64,000 bases of DNA from Pycnococcus provasolii. Its lineage: Eukaryota; Chlorophyta; Pseudoscourfieldiophyceae; Pseudoscourfieldiales; Pycnococcaceae. A model generated the notes under the pieces. That model was given only the letters and a program-made list of their open reading frames with translations. It was not told the origin of the DNA and ran no database searches. The stretch lies in the NCBI GenBank assembly GCA_938743325.2, contig OW568873.1:1-64000 (forward strand), written 5' to 3'. A program made the position numbers and the translations under genes. Positions 35,390 to 44,405 of this stretch are shown in pieces; position 1 is the first letter of the stretch, and each line of letters starts with the position of its first letter.

Positions 35390-37678
35390 TCAATCAATCA
35401 AACTGGCAACCTCGTGAATCACGCGGTACACCGCGTCGAGCTCCTCGCGCAGGCTTGCGGCTTCGCCCGCAGATGCAGGCGCCGCCGCAGTCGTCGAAGA
35501 CGCGCGTGCGCGCGCGTACGCTGAAGCCGGTGTGACGAGTGATCGTACGGTGTCGATAAGTGCACGGGTTGCATCAGCTTCCGTTAGGTCAGCCTTAGAT
35601 CGCTGACTCGTGATCGAATTTCGTGCCGGCGATGGCGCAGACTCGGGGGTTGTCATTCCGGACGACGTTTTCGAGTTGCGTCGCTTGAAAGTCGCCCTTG
35701 CTGACGACTGACGACGACTCATGCCACCTTGCTGCTGCTCTAGCTTCTGCCGTTTCTGCACTTCGCTGTCCAGCGAACTGCGCAAGCCAACAATCTCAGC
35801 CTGCATCTGCTCCACTGCCACGTCGTAGCTTGCTCGCTCATCTTCAAGCGCCATCTCTAGTTTCAGCAGCCGATCTTTCAGCGCATCCTCCACACTCACG
35901 CTGCACATGCCTCTCCAGGCTTTGAACACTCTCCTGAAGCTTGCCCTCGCCAGCTTTTGGCGCATGCGTTGCGCCGACTGCATGTTCGCTAGGCGAGACG
36001 TGCGCTCCGACGCCACCGCCGCACGCCATCGAGAAAAGGGAAACGACAGCGCTGCGCGCGAGACGAGTAGCCACTGCTGCGCGGCATCGCCGCGAAGCTT
36101 TCTCAGCCGAAACGTCTCGCGACGCCACGCGTCAAAGTTGGCGGACACGGAGCGGCTCATCATCACTTTGAGAGCGCGCTTCAGCTGCTTGCGAAGCCTC
36201 GTGGCTCCATGCCAGTTGCGCCACATGCGAAGCTGCTTGGCGTCGCGGCCAATGCGTGCAGCGGTTGCCCACAGCTTGCGCCGATGCCACGGTATGCCCT
36301 CGCTTGCCCATGCAAGCTGGGCTTGAGCAACGAGCTCCATCATCGCACTCAGGCACTGTCGAAGAAGTGCGGCTGTGTGCATGCGCCCGGACGTGAACAG
36401 CTTGCCCTGTATCGCCCGCCGCAATCGCGTCACCTCGCGCCACGAGGCGATGAAGTCTCGTAGCGTACGCAGGTTCTGCTTGCGAGTAAGCTGCTCAATC
36501 GCCAGCCTCTCCATCTCCCTTGCAACCGCCTCGTCATTCACCACGTCGGCGGGCCATCCCTTTTCCCTCGCGACGTGCTCAAGGCGCTCACGTGCGACGG
36601 ACCGTCTTTTTTCGTACCTCCTCTGCGCGCGCTTCGTCGAGTGCCTTCCCGTGGCCACCTTCAGCCACTTTTTCATGTGACTTGAAAGCATGGCGCGATT
36701 GTGCAGGTGTCGCAATCTGTCGGCATCGCCCATGCGCTCCTGCTCCGACGCAACCGCCTCGCGCCAAACCTGCTTCCAACTTGACCAGCACGTCGCCTTG
36801 CGCCTCAGTGCATCCTGCTCCGCGCGCCTGTTCTTGCGGCCGAGCGCTAGCGCGCTCGTCCGTGCCGTTGCCAGCAGCGCGGCGCGCGTCTCCGCGTGCC
36901 GACTTCGCCGGAACGCTCGCAGCGCGTGCACACCTTGCTGGAACTTGCGGCGCTGCAGAAAACCGCGAGCCGCGCCGACGAGCCGCGCCGCCGCCTCCGC
37001 ACGCGTCACCGGACGAAGGTGGTTGTCAACCAGTATGTGCATGCGCGCCAAGGACGCCGCCACCTTAGACGCGTGCGCCTGCTCTTCCTCGCGAGCTGCA
37101 AGCGTACTTCGAGGTCGCCAAGCGCTGCCGCCAAGCGACGTCGAGCTGGCGGAGAGTGCAACGCTTCCCGCCGTGGATGCCGGAGTGTACGCCGCCGTGC
37201 GCGCGTGGAACGGCGTTGCCGAGCGTGCTGTTGCATACACGGGCGGCGTCGACGCCGGCCGCACGCTCGCGTAGCCTGCCCTGTGCGCCGAATACGGGGT
37301 GAATGCCGCCGGTGTCGTCGCCGCGAATGCGACACGCGTTTGCGGCGGCATTTCCATAGGCACGGGCGTTGCGGCCTGCGAGCGGCTGTATCCAAGAGGC
37401 GGGAACGTGAGCGCCGGCTCGGAGTAGTTGGCCGCAAGAGCGGGAGGGTGAGGAGGTCTGTGCGGCTGCCGCATTGCCGTCGCGGGCGTCGTGATGGTTG
37501 GCGTCATCGCCATCTGCTGCCCGTGCTGCAGTGCGGCAACGAGCTGCCTTCTGTGCGCGGCCAGCGCCCCGTTCGCGTCCTTGCCTCTCCCCAAGCGCGT
37601 CTCGGCGTTGCTGTGCGTGGCGTCCGCATAGAGCCCGTCGGCGAACGTGCGCGTGAGCACGGCGGTGTTCGCGCCCAT
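35390..37678 (-). CDS. Sfi1-like basal-body protein
   Basis: 762 aa from the ATG at 37678. The N-terminal third is Ala/Pro/Thr rich and disordered. Residues from about 250 to 600 contain repeated Trp/Arg/Leu-rich helices of Sfi1 type, for example FQQGVHALRAFRRSR, CWSSWKQVWREAV, LRDFIASWREVTRLRRAI, MWRNWHGATRLRKQL, ANFDAWRRETFRLRKL, FSRWRAAV and FKAWRGM. Sfi1 repeats bind centrin in contractile fibres of centrosomes and basal bodies. A short coiled coil and a Ser-rich tail complete it. The class is assigned from repeat spacing and Trp placement and is weaker than a domain match. The LRR protein at 44053 has the same type of C-terminal helices. Confidence 0.65.
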   Translation of the reverse strand: MGANTAVLTRTFADGLYADATHSNAETRLGRGKDANGALAAHRRQLVAALQHGQQMAMTPTITTPATAMRQPHRPPHPPALAANYSEPALTFPPLGYSRSQAATPVPMEMPPQTRVAFAATTPAAFTPYSAHRAGYASVRPASTPPVYATARSATPFHARTAAYTPASTAGSVALSASSTSLGGSAWRPRSTLAAREEEQAHASKVAASLARMHILVDNHLRPVTRAEAAARLVGAARGFLQRRKFQQGVHALRAFRRSRHAETRAALLATARTSALALGRKNRRAEQDALRRKATCWSSWKQVWREAVASEQERMGDADRLRHLHNRAMLSSHMKKWLKVATGRHSTKRAQRRYEKRRSVARERLEHVAREKGWPADVVNDEAVAREMERLAIEQLTRKQNLRTLRDFIASWREVTRLRRAIQGKLFTSGRMHTAALLRQCLSAMMELVAQAQLAWASEGIPWHRRKLWATAARIGRDAKQLRMWRNWHGATRLRKQLKRALKVMMSRSVSANFDAWRRETFRLRKLRGDAAQQWLLVSRAALSFPFSRWRAAVASERTSRLANMQSAQRMRQKLARASFRRVFKAWRGMCSVSVEDALKDRLLKLEMALEDERASYDVAVEQMQAEIVGLRSSLDSEVQKRQKLEQQQGGMSRRQSSARATFKRRNSKTSSGMTTPESAPSPARNSITSQRSKADLTEADATRALIDTVRSLVTPASAYARARASSTTAAAPASAGEAASLREELDAVYRVIHEVASLID

Positions 37679-38306
37679 ATTACTGTGATAAGTTGCGATA
37701 GTGATGACACGCTCGGAGGAGGAGGAGAGGCGAGAAAGGGCGACTACTAAGAGCGCCGATGAGGGGACGGGGAAAGACCGAAAGAGGGGGATCGTCGACC
37801 AGTCGTCGGATCCTTTAACTGCCTTGTTGGTCCTCCCCAGGTGCATAGCGCATGTGGAGTGAGTGGTAAAACTTTAGTGGTACAGATCCATGCCATGATC
37901 CCTGAGAGCACGCCGGGCACCAAAGGGGGGAGGACGGGAGTGGAATGTTGATCGATAGTTAAGGGAAGGGGAAGGGGCAACCCGCACGCCCGGACGGCGG
38001 AAAACACAACTCGATGAACTCCTCCTGGTAAGTTTAGGTTGTAAAGTCCGGAAGTACTTTTGGTCTTTTCTTACCGGGTAGCACGACGAACCAACCAGTT
38101 GCCAGTCAAGCAGAGCAAGACGTCTGCCGCCCATTCATTCCGGCAATCACCTTAGGTCAGTTAGGTGGGAAGTCCGCCTATGCTGTCCGACCTTACATAG
38201 GGTCCTGGTTGCGCGCGAACAGCACGCACGCGAACGCAAACCGAATGAAGGCCATCCCTCACTTGTTGCGCTAGCTAGGGTAGATACTACGATAGATACC
38301 TTACAC
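37679..38306. promoter_or_regulatory. Divergent promoter region, Sfi1-like / unknown 302-aa protein
   Basis: A 628-bp spacer with no gene. A GGGAAGGGGAAGGGG block lies at 37964-37979. Confidence 0.45.
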
Positions 38307-39215
38307 ATGGCGCCGCCGCCCGCGTCGCCGCCGCCGTTCATAGGACAACCCGCGCACAGAAAGCTCGACTTCAACCTCAACTCCAATACGCACGGAGGAG
38401 GAGGAGGGCCCGCGCTTGTCAGCCAATACAACGCACTCGACAGAATAAGCCTAAGCCGGGAGTCGTCAAGCGTGTTCTCCTCCATGCCTGTGCCTCTCGA
38501 CGGTCTCAACCGAGTCTTCACCGACGATAACCACCCGCTCTCCGCGCGCTCGTACAACAGACTCAGCGTTCGCGTGCCGTCGCCAACAAGGCCGAACACC
38601 ACAGCTACAGCAAGCTTGAGAGGTTTCGGGCCGAGCTTGCCACGATTGGGCGTCGAGGGAAGCTCGCGCGTCAACATATGGAGGGGGAGCGCGGACTTGG
38701 GCAAGTACATGAAGTTGAGAGAACTTAGGAAAAAGTCAAAGGAGAGGCAAATTGATGTGGAGGTGCGAACTCACAAGCGGTGGGTCGACGAAGGGAAAAT
38801 ACGCCGAGACCAGAGAGAAAAGGCGCACCGGCTGGCAATGATGACCATCAAGGATGAAAGGCCCTCCACAACCGGCTCGAACGCATCGACACTGCCAGTG
38901 CCTAGCCTACCAAGCTCGAGACCGAGCACGAGAAGCACCCTTAGGTCCCGATCGCCGCTCAAGAGTGCGTCGCCGTCCTTGTACAGGCTTGGAAGCTTGC
39001 CCACGGTGGAGGAGATGCCGAGCAAGCCATCCACACCAGCCACCAGCTTGTTCGCGGCGAAAAAAACCGCGCCCGAAAAAATCAAAATGCGAGGGATACG
39101 GCCGAACCGCCGCGTTCCAGGCAACTACGTCGACGTGATGCAAAAGGCAACAGCCGCCATGAAGTTTTTTTCGGAGCAGGAGCAGCTACTAAAGCAGTTG
39201 GAACCTTTGAAATAA
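38307..39215 (+). CDS. Basic Ser/Pro-rich protein, function unknown
   Basis: 302 aa. Mostly disordered and rich in Ser, Pro and Arg, with one likely helix at about 140-190 (MKLRELRKKSKERQIDVEV and IRRDQREKAHRLAMMTI). The C-terminus is basic, and the last 30 residues (YVDVMQKATAAMKFFSEQEQ) look like an amphipathic helix. No family recognised. Its place between an Sfi1-like gene and a myosin, and its composition, suit a cytoskeletal linker, but that is inference. Confidence 0.65.
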   Translation: MAPPPASPPPFIGQPAHRKLDFNLNSNTHGGGGGPALVSQYNALDRISLSRESSSVFSSMPVPLDGLNRVFTDDNHPLSARSYNRLSVRVPSPTRPNTTATASLRGFGPSLPRLGVEGSSRVNIWRGSADLGKYMKLRELRKKSKERQIDVEVRTHKRWVDEGKIRRDQREKAHRLAMMTIKDERPSTTGSNASTLPVPSLPSSRPSTRSTLRSRSPLKSASPSLYRLGSLPTVEEMPSKPSTPATSLFAAKKTAPEKIKMRGIRPNRRVPGNYVDVMQKATAAMKFFSEQEQLLKQLEPLK

Positions 39216-39305
39216 GTAATTTAGTTTTTCAACACGACCACCAATGTAGCACCTAGTAGCACCCTTCGAAGTCGCCGGCGCCGTGCACAAACGCGCAGCG
39301 AAATT

Positions 39306-39404
39306 GGCGCCATTGAATGGGGCTGGGTGGTGAATGTGAATGATGTGAATGGACGACCGTTGGACAAACTAAAGTGCAACTTCATTACTGAATGAGGGAT
39401 CTCA
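39306..39404 (-). repeat. 3'-end dispersed repeat, full copy C
   Basis: On the minus strand it begins GTGAGATCCCTCATTCAGTA, passes ACTTTAGTTTGTCCAACGG and TCGTCCATTCACATCATTCA, and ends in CATTCAATGGCGCC. It lies 16 bases after the myosin stop codon, in sense orientation, inside the 204-bp convergent gap. Confidence 0.8.
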
Positions 39405-39419
39405 CGGCTTTTTTTTTTT

Positions 39420-42400
39420 TCACTGCTTGGAACGTCGTCCGAACACGCCGCCAAAGAGGCCCGCCGATGCTGGACGGGCTGCCGCTGCCGCTGCGCTTCC
39501 ATTTCCTGCTTCCACCTGTTTCATTGCCGCACCCATCGCACCCTCAAATGCCGCATCCTGCCTCCTCGCCATCTTCTTCTGCTTCGACATTTTCTTGAGC
39601 ACCATTGCCGTGTCCGCCAGACGAAGCTTGAACTCTCGCTTCCAGCCCTGAAATCGCTGCTTCAGATTCGCGAGCTCGCGCTCAGGGTCGAGATCGGCAA
39701 ACCAGTCGCCGTTGCCAGCAGCCTCCTTCACTTCGCTGATGAACATCGTGTCGTCGTCAAGAACCGCGCTGCGCCTCTCAAACTCAGCTTGCAGGCTGTT
39801 CACCGCGCTGAGTCCCGCGGGCAGCTTCGCGGTCATCTTAGCGCCGCCATTCGTGTGGTAGTGTCCAAGGCCAACGGCAGAGTCCGCGGAGTCGCCAGAA
39901 AATGTCGGGCTGCCGTTGCCACGAATGTCCACCTCCTCGCCACCTAGCGCTCGACGTGCCGTTGCCAAGCTCTCGCGCAGGGCACCAAGTTGAGCCGCCC
40001 ACTGTTCCTCCGACTCTTCAAGACGAAAAGCGTACTCTTCCCTCAGCGCACTTTCGTGGCGCAGCTGCTCGGTGAGCACCGTAATGTGCCGATGAAGCTG
40101 CTCACGCTCAGCAATCATATGGACAACTGCGGGATCCGCTGCCGCCGCCGGGCTCACCGCGGGCGGAGCAGGAACATGTGCACTCACCAATGGCGTTGGC
40201 GCAGGCGCCTTCGCCACCTGCCAATCCGGATTTATCGACGGTGCAGCGGTCGATCCAGGCGTGGCGGCGGCGATGGCGGCAGCACCGGCAGTTGCAGGGA
40301 CGGGCTGCTGCTGATGGTGGTGGTGAATCTGAACCGCTTCGACCTCCACGTACTGTTCTTCGTAAAGAGCGTTGTCGCGGAATACCGGCACATCCCGTTC
40401 AACCTTTTGCTCTTGCATCACAAGCTCCATCGCTTCGCGCTCCATCTGCTCGCGTAGAGCCGCACGCTTCCTGACGCGGTGTGCAAACAACCACCTTCGA
40501 ATCGCCATCTGCGCGTCGATAACGCAGAGGTAGTCCTCGTTGAACGCAGTGCGCGCAAACATGCCTCGCGTGTAACACTGAATCATCGTCGCGGCATGAT
40601 GCTTCATGCGCAGTTCCTGGACATAGATGCGTGCGGCATAGCCGCGCGCAATGCTCTGCATTCTGGTGACTGCTGCGCGCTGTTTCAGGTACTTTCGCCG
40701 AGCTATGGCACCTCGTGCGCACGCCTGGCACGTAATCACGGCACCGACGGTGCGCCTTCTAAGGTCCTCGAGTGCACCCAGGCTACCAGCGCGCAGGAAC
40801 ACCTTCGTGCGTCCACACTGGAACGACTCGGACTTCACGCCAAAATGCCTCAGAACGACGCGTGTCGCGGAAGCCGCGTCGCCTGCGCTAGCCTTGCGCT
40901 GCACTTCCGGCGGAAGCAGGAACATGTAGCGACCGAGAAAGCCTTGGTACTCGTACCGCGTGGGATAGCCCGCGCTGGAGATGCGAACCACCTCGAGCAC
41001 ACCGCAGCATCGAAGCTGGTTCAACACCAGACTCGCGTCGAAATCGTCGGGTGCTTGCCTTGGGTTGGGCTTGATGCATCGCACGAAGTGGAGGCTTGTG
41101 CCGTCAAGCAGCTTGATGAGGTCCGCAAGCTGCGATCGGAATCGACTTCCCACCGTGTCGACAGACTTGCTCGACCCGCGGCGTGCGCTCGGATCCACGC
41201 CACTGCTCATCAGCGCTCCAAGTGCCGGAACGAGCGCATGGTTCGCCTCCGTGAGCACCGACTTCACGTCAGCCGAAATGGCGTCGCGATTCTTCTCGAG
41301 CCATCCCGTGGTATCGTACATGACATCGCCGGCAAAGTGCTTCACCTCAAAACCAGTGGGCATGCGCTTGTTCTTGCGGAAGTGAGGGTTTGCGCTGCAC
41401 TGAGACGCGTACTTTTCGCACAGGCTCACGTCCGTCGTCTTCGGCATCAAGCACTCCTCGTCCAGCAGGGCGAGCAGGCCGGCAGGCTTGCGGCTCTCGA
41501 TGAGATCAAGGCACGGCTGGTTGTCAACCCACTCGATGCGCGTCCAGTCGATGCCCTCGCTCTCGTACTCAGCCTGCTCAAGCTTGAACAGGTGCGTGTT
41601 GAATTGCCCCTGCAGCTTTTCGTTCGCCAGGTTGATGAGCAGCTGCTCCATGCTGTTCTTGTCGAAGCTCTCAAATCCGTAGATGTCAAGGATGTTAACG
41701 TCCGCAATGCCGCCCGCGCACGAAACTCCTCGCTTGACGCGCTCCTCGCTCTCCGCTAGGCGCTCGTTGATGCGGTTGCACATCCACGTGAACAGCGACG
41801 CGTACAGCGTCTTGCTGAGTGCATCGCGCGTGTCCGCAGCCTGCGCCTCCGTGAGACTCTGCTCAATCACCTCGGATCGCACGGAGATGCTGCGCACGGC
41901 TAGCGCCTTGGCAAGAGCGGCGGCGTCGCATCCGAGCAGCGCAGCTGCGTTCGCGAGCGTTCCGTCGACGCCATCGCTGACCTGTGCCTCGTCTCCGCCA
42001 GAGAATTGCACCTCGCCGAGCCAGAGGATAGAGGCCACCACATCCATCGCAGCCGACGTCTCCGTCTCAGAGAGGCCCACGCAGCTCATAGCCTTGCACA
42101 GCGTTCCGTACATGGCCGCATCGTCGACGCCGGCGATGGTGTGACAGTTTCCGCCGGAGATGGACTTGAAGCCGTCGGAAGCGCGCAGGCGAAGGCGCTT
42201 GCGCTCAGCTTCGCTAGCTCCCGCGCAGAGCTGGTAGAACACGTGGTAAGACCTCTCACCTTCGGACTGGCTTGCGACGCGGCTCTTCTCAAGAAGATAC
42301 GTGCTCAGTCCCGCTCCGACGATGGAAGGCGAGATGGTGCTGCCAGCTGCCGGTCGGGCGAAGTGGATGCGAATCAGCTTCCCAAATCGGCTGCTGTTGT

Positions 42401-43118
42401 TGTTGCGAAGCGTCTTCGCATTTCCAAACGCCTCGAGTACCGGGTTGATGTCGAGAACCTGTGCCTCTACGTCGTCCACCTCCATCTCTCCAGCCTCCGA
42501 CGTGCTTCCCGCGAGCATGGCGAGGTACTGCATGGCGTGCTTCGTGCTTTCCGTCTTTCCCGCGCCAGACTCGCCGCTGATCACCACGCTCTGCGCCGCA
42601 CCGTCCTCCGCCATGGACTTGAAGGCGCGGTGGGCAGTCGCGAAGATGTGCGGCTCGCTGCTGGACGCCTGCCCGTTGGCGAACGCCGTCATCGCCTCCG
42701 TGCCATACAGCTCAGGAAGCCGCTTGAACGGGTTCACCGCCACGAGCACAGGCCCCGCGCGCGTGTATATGTTCCCCTTGTCGTACCTTTCGTTAAGGTT
42801 GTGCACGACGCTCGGTTCGTTGAGGTACGAGAGCTGCGCGAGGTCCGGCGACGCCGCGAGTATGTCCGGGTTGGCGGGCTTGACGCGCGCGACAGGTATG
42901 GTCTGCGCGCCATCCTCGCCTTCGACGCGCACTTTGACGGCGTCTTCGGCCACCGCTAAGAGCGTGGCGGAGGTGTACAAGGACGAGGGGTTGGCCCCTG
43001 CACCGGCGGCGGCCTGCTTTGTTGAGGAGGTGGTGGTGACCCACAGCAAGGCCCCTCGGCCGAGCTGGCGCAGGAGGGCCAGGTTCGACGACGACGAGGA
43101 GGAGGACTCGTCGGCCAT
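39420..43118 (-). CDS. Myosin heavy chain, plant class VIII-like
   Basis: 1232 aa in one frame. The motor occupies roughly residues 70-790: P-loop GESGAGKTES at 182-191, switch I NNNSSRFGK, switch II DIYGFESFDKNSMEQL and the actin-binding region FRSQLADLIKLL. About four IQ motifs follow (about 810-900), then short coiled coil and a Pro/Ala-rich linker. The C-terminal block (LQAEFERRSAVLDDDTMFI, DPERELANLKQRFQGWK, REFKLRLADTAMVLKKM) matches the conserved tail end of plant class VIII myosins, which links the organism to the green lineage. Class VIII myosins act at the plasma membrane, cell division site and microtubule interface. Divergent with the LRR protein gene. Confidence 0.93.
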   Translation of the reverse strand: MADESSSSSSSNLALLRQLGRGALLWVTTTSSTKQAAAGAGANPSSLYTSATLLAVAEDAVKVRVEGEDGAQTIPVARVKPANPDILAASPDLAQLSYLNEPSVVHNLNERYDKGNIYTRAGPVLVAVNPFKRLPELYGTEAMTAFANGQASSSEPHIFATAHRAFKSMAEDGAAQSVVISGESGAGKTESTKHAMQYLAMLAGSTSEAGEMEVDDVEAQVLDINPVLEAFGNAKTLRNNNSSRFGKLIRIHFARPAAGSTISPSIVGAGLSTYLLEKSRVASQSEGERSYHVFYQLCAGASEAERKRLRLRASDGFKSISGGNCHTIAGVDDAAMYGTLCKAMSCVGLSETETSAAMDVVASILWLGEVQFSGGDEAQVSDGVDGTLANAAALLGCDAAALAKALAVRSISVRSEVIEQSLTEAQAADTRDALSKTLYASLFTWMCNRINERLAESEERVKRGVSCAGGIADVNILDIYGFESFDKNSMEQLLINLANEKLQGQFNTHLFKLEQAEYESEGIDWTRIEWVDNQPCLDLIESRKPAGLLALLDEECLMPKTTDVSLCEKYASQCSANPHFRKNKRMPTGFEVKHFAGDVMYDTTGWLEKNRDAISADVKSVLTEANHALVPALGALMSSGVDPSARRGSSKSVDTVGSRFRSQLADLIKLLDGTSLHFVRCIKPNPRQAPDDFDASLVLNQLRCCGVLEVVRISSAGYPTRYEYQGFLGRYMFLLPPEVQRKASAGDAASATRVVLRHFGVKSESFQCGRTKVFLRAGSLGALEDLRRRTVGAVITCQACARGAIARRKYLKQRAAVTRMQSIARGYAARIYVQELRMKHHAATMIQCYTRGMFARTAFNEDYLCVIDAQMAIRRWLFAHRVRKRAALREQMEREAMELVMQEQKVERDVPVFRDNALYEEQYVEVEAVQIHHHHQQQPVPATAGAAAIAAATPGSTAAPSINPDWQVAKAPAPTPLVSAHVPAPPAVSPAAAADPAVVHMIAEREQLHRHITVLTEQLRHESALREEYAFRLEESEEQWAAQLGALRESLATARRALGGEEVDIRGNGSPTFSGDSADSAVGLGHYHTNGGAKMTAKLPAGLSAVNSLQAEFERRSAVLDDDTMFISEVKEAAGNGDWFADLDPERELANLKQRFQGWKREFKLRLADTAMVLKKMSKQKKMARRQDAAFEGAMGAAMKQVEAGNGSAAAAAARPASAGLFGGVFGRRSKQ

Positions 43119-44052
43119 GAGAACAGGTGCGTGCGTGAAGAATGCCAGCTGCCTGGGGGGAAAATGAAACCAAGAATGTCGGGAGGGGCGCGCGTCCCCT
43201 CACTCCCACCTCACCTCTCACAGGGGGAGGGGAGGGGAGGGGGCACCGAATTTTAATAACCTTGCAAGCTTTCGGTTTGGAAAGGGCCGGAGGAGGGAGG
43301 GGACGGCACCTCAGGGCCTCTCTTTGCCGGCCTGGGAGAGCTGCCTATCCTAAAGTATGGGGTCCCTCCTCCGTCCCAGTGCCAGGCGGGCATTCAAATT
43401 TTCACTTTACGTGGTAAGTATTCTTACCACGACACAGCAAGCAATCCTTTGCCTTTGAGCAAGGAGGGAGGGATTCCCCTTTCCAGGAGGGGATTCCAGG
43501 TGCCAGCGATCCGACGGGCACTCGGGCAGCATGAATTAATGATTTTAAATGGCGCCTCCCCCACAGGTCTCCGGAGCCCACCTGGCAGCCTGGTATGAGT
43601 AGGAAGTAAAGGTTACCTGGTCAGAGGCTGGGTGGCTGGCTTTTGCCTCTCCTTGCCCTTCCCCTTTGCCCTTTCTTTCTCCCCTTCCGAGTTTCAGGAA
43701 GAGAAGGAGGAGGAGGAGGAGAAGGAGAAGGAGCGCGCATTCTGTAGTACCGGGTAGCCATCTGCCATCTGGCGGGAGCTCAGAGGGCACTCATGATCAG
43801 CGGGAGTAAAACTTGCTCGAGGACGAGGAGTGAAAGGAGTCCGAAGCCGAAGGAGAGGGAGGGAAGGAACGACCAAGGAAGAGGTCTATCCATAGGGGGC
43901 AATACGGTTAGGGTTAGGGTTAGGGTTAGGGTTAGGGTTAGGGTTCGCATGTGTTTTCAAACCTCGTCCTCCCTGCTGCCGTGCCCGTGGGACGAACTGG
44001 TCGGTCAAAGCGGACTAGGACTTTATACCTATAAGCGAAAGCAGCCCTCTCC
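43119..44052. promoter_or_regulatory. Divergent promoter region, myosin / LRR protein
   Basis: A 934-bp spacer with no gene. It contains GAGGGG and CT-rich blocks (43205-43245, 43645-43735), a TAAAGGTT near-copy of the TAAAGGTA motif at 43607, and six TTAGGG units at 43908-43943, about 110 bases before the LRR ATG. Confidence 0.55.
43906..43945 (+). repeat. Interstitial telomere-type repeat, six TTAGGG units
   Basis: Six perfect TTAGGG units at 43908-43943, flanked by GG and TT. They lie in a divergent promoter, 43 kb from the telomere. Plant promoters often carry single telo-boxes; a six-unit run more likely reflects telomerase-mediated repair or insertion, possibly co-opted. Confidence 0.9.
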
Positions 44053-44374
44053 ATGCCCACGGGCGCGGCGCCACCGGCCGGGCCGACGGCCACGCGCGCA
44101 GAAGCGACGGCGGGAGGGTCGTACGCTGAAAAAAACCTCGCGAAGATGACGGGGGAAAGGGCAAGGCGCGCGCGCGCGGAGCTCGCCGCTGAACCTCCGC
44201 TCGGAACGCCGGCGACGCACCGAACGCCAGCGCCAGCGGCGGAAACGCCCACGCCGAAGCCCGCGCCGCCGCCGCCGAAGCCCGTCGCACCAACGGCGCA
44301 GGTGCATGCACCCACGCAAGCTTCTGCGCAGCTGAATCGTCGTCGCGCGTCGACCACGGCGATCGCGGTGAAGA

Positions 44375-44405
<31 letters not shown>

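Noticed and set aside
35390-37678. IQ-motif myosin-like tail instead of Sfi1-like
   Set aside because: The Trp/Arg helices lack the IQxxxRG spacing. Sfi1-type repeats fit better, although not conclusively.
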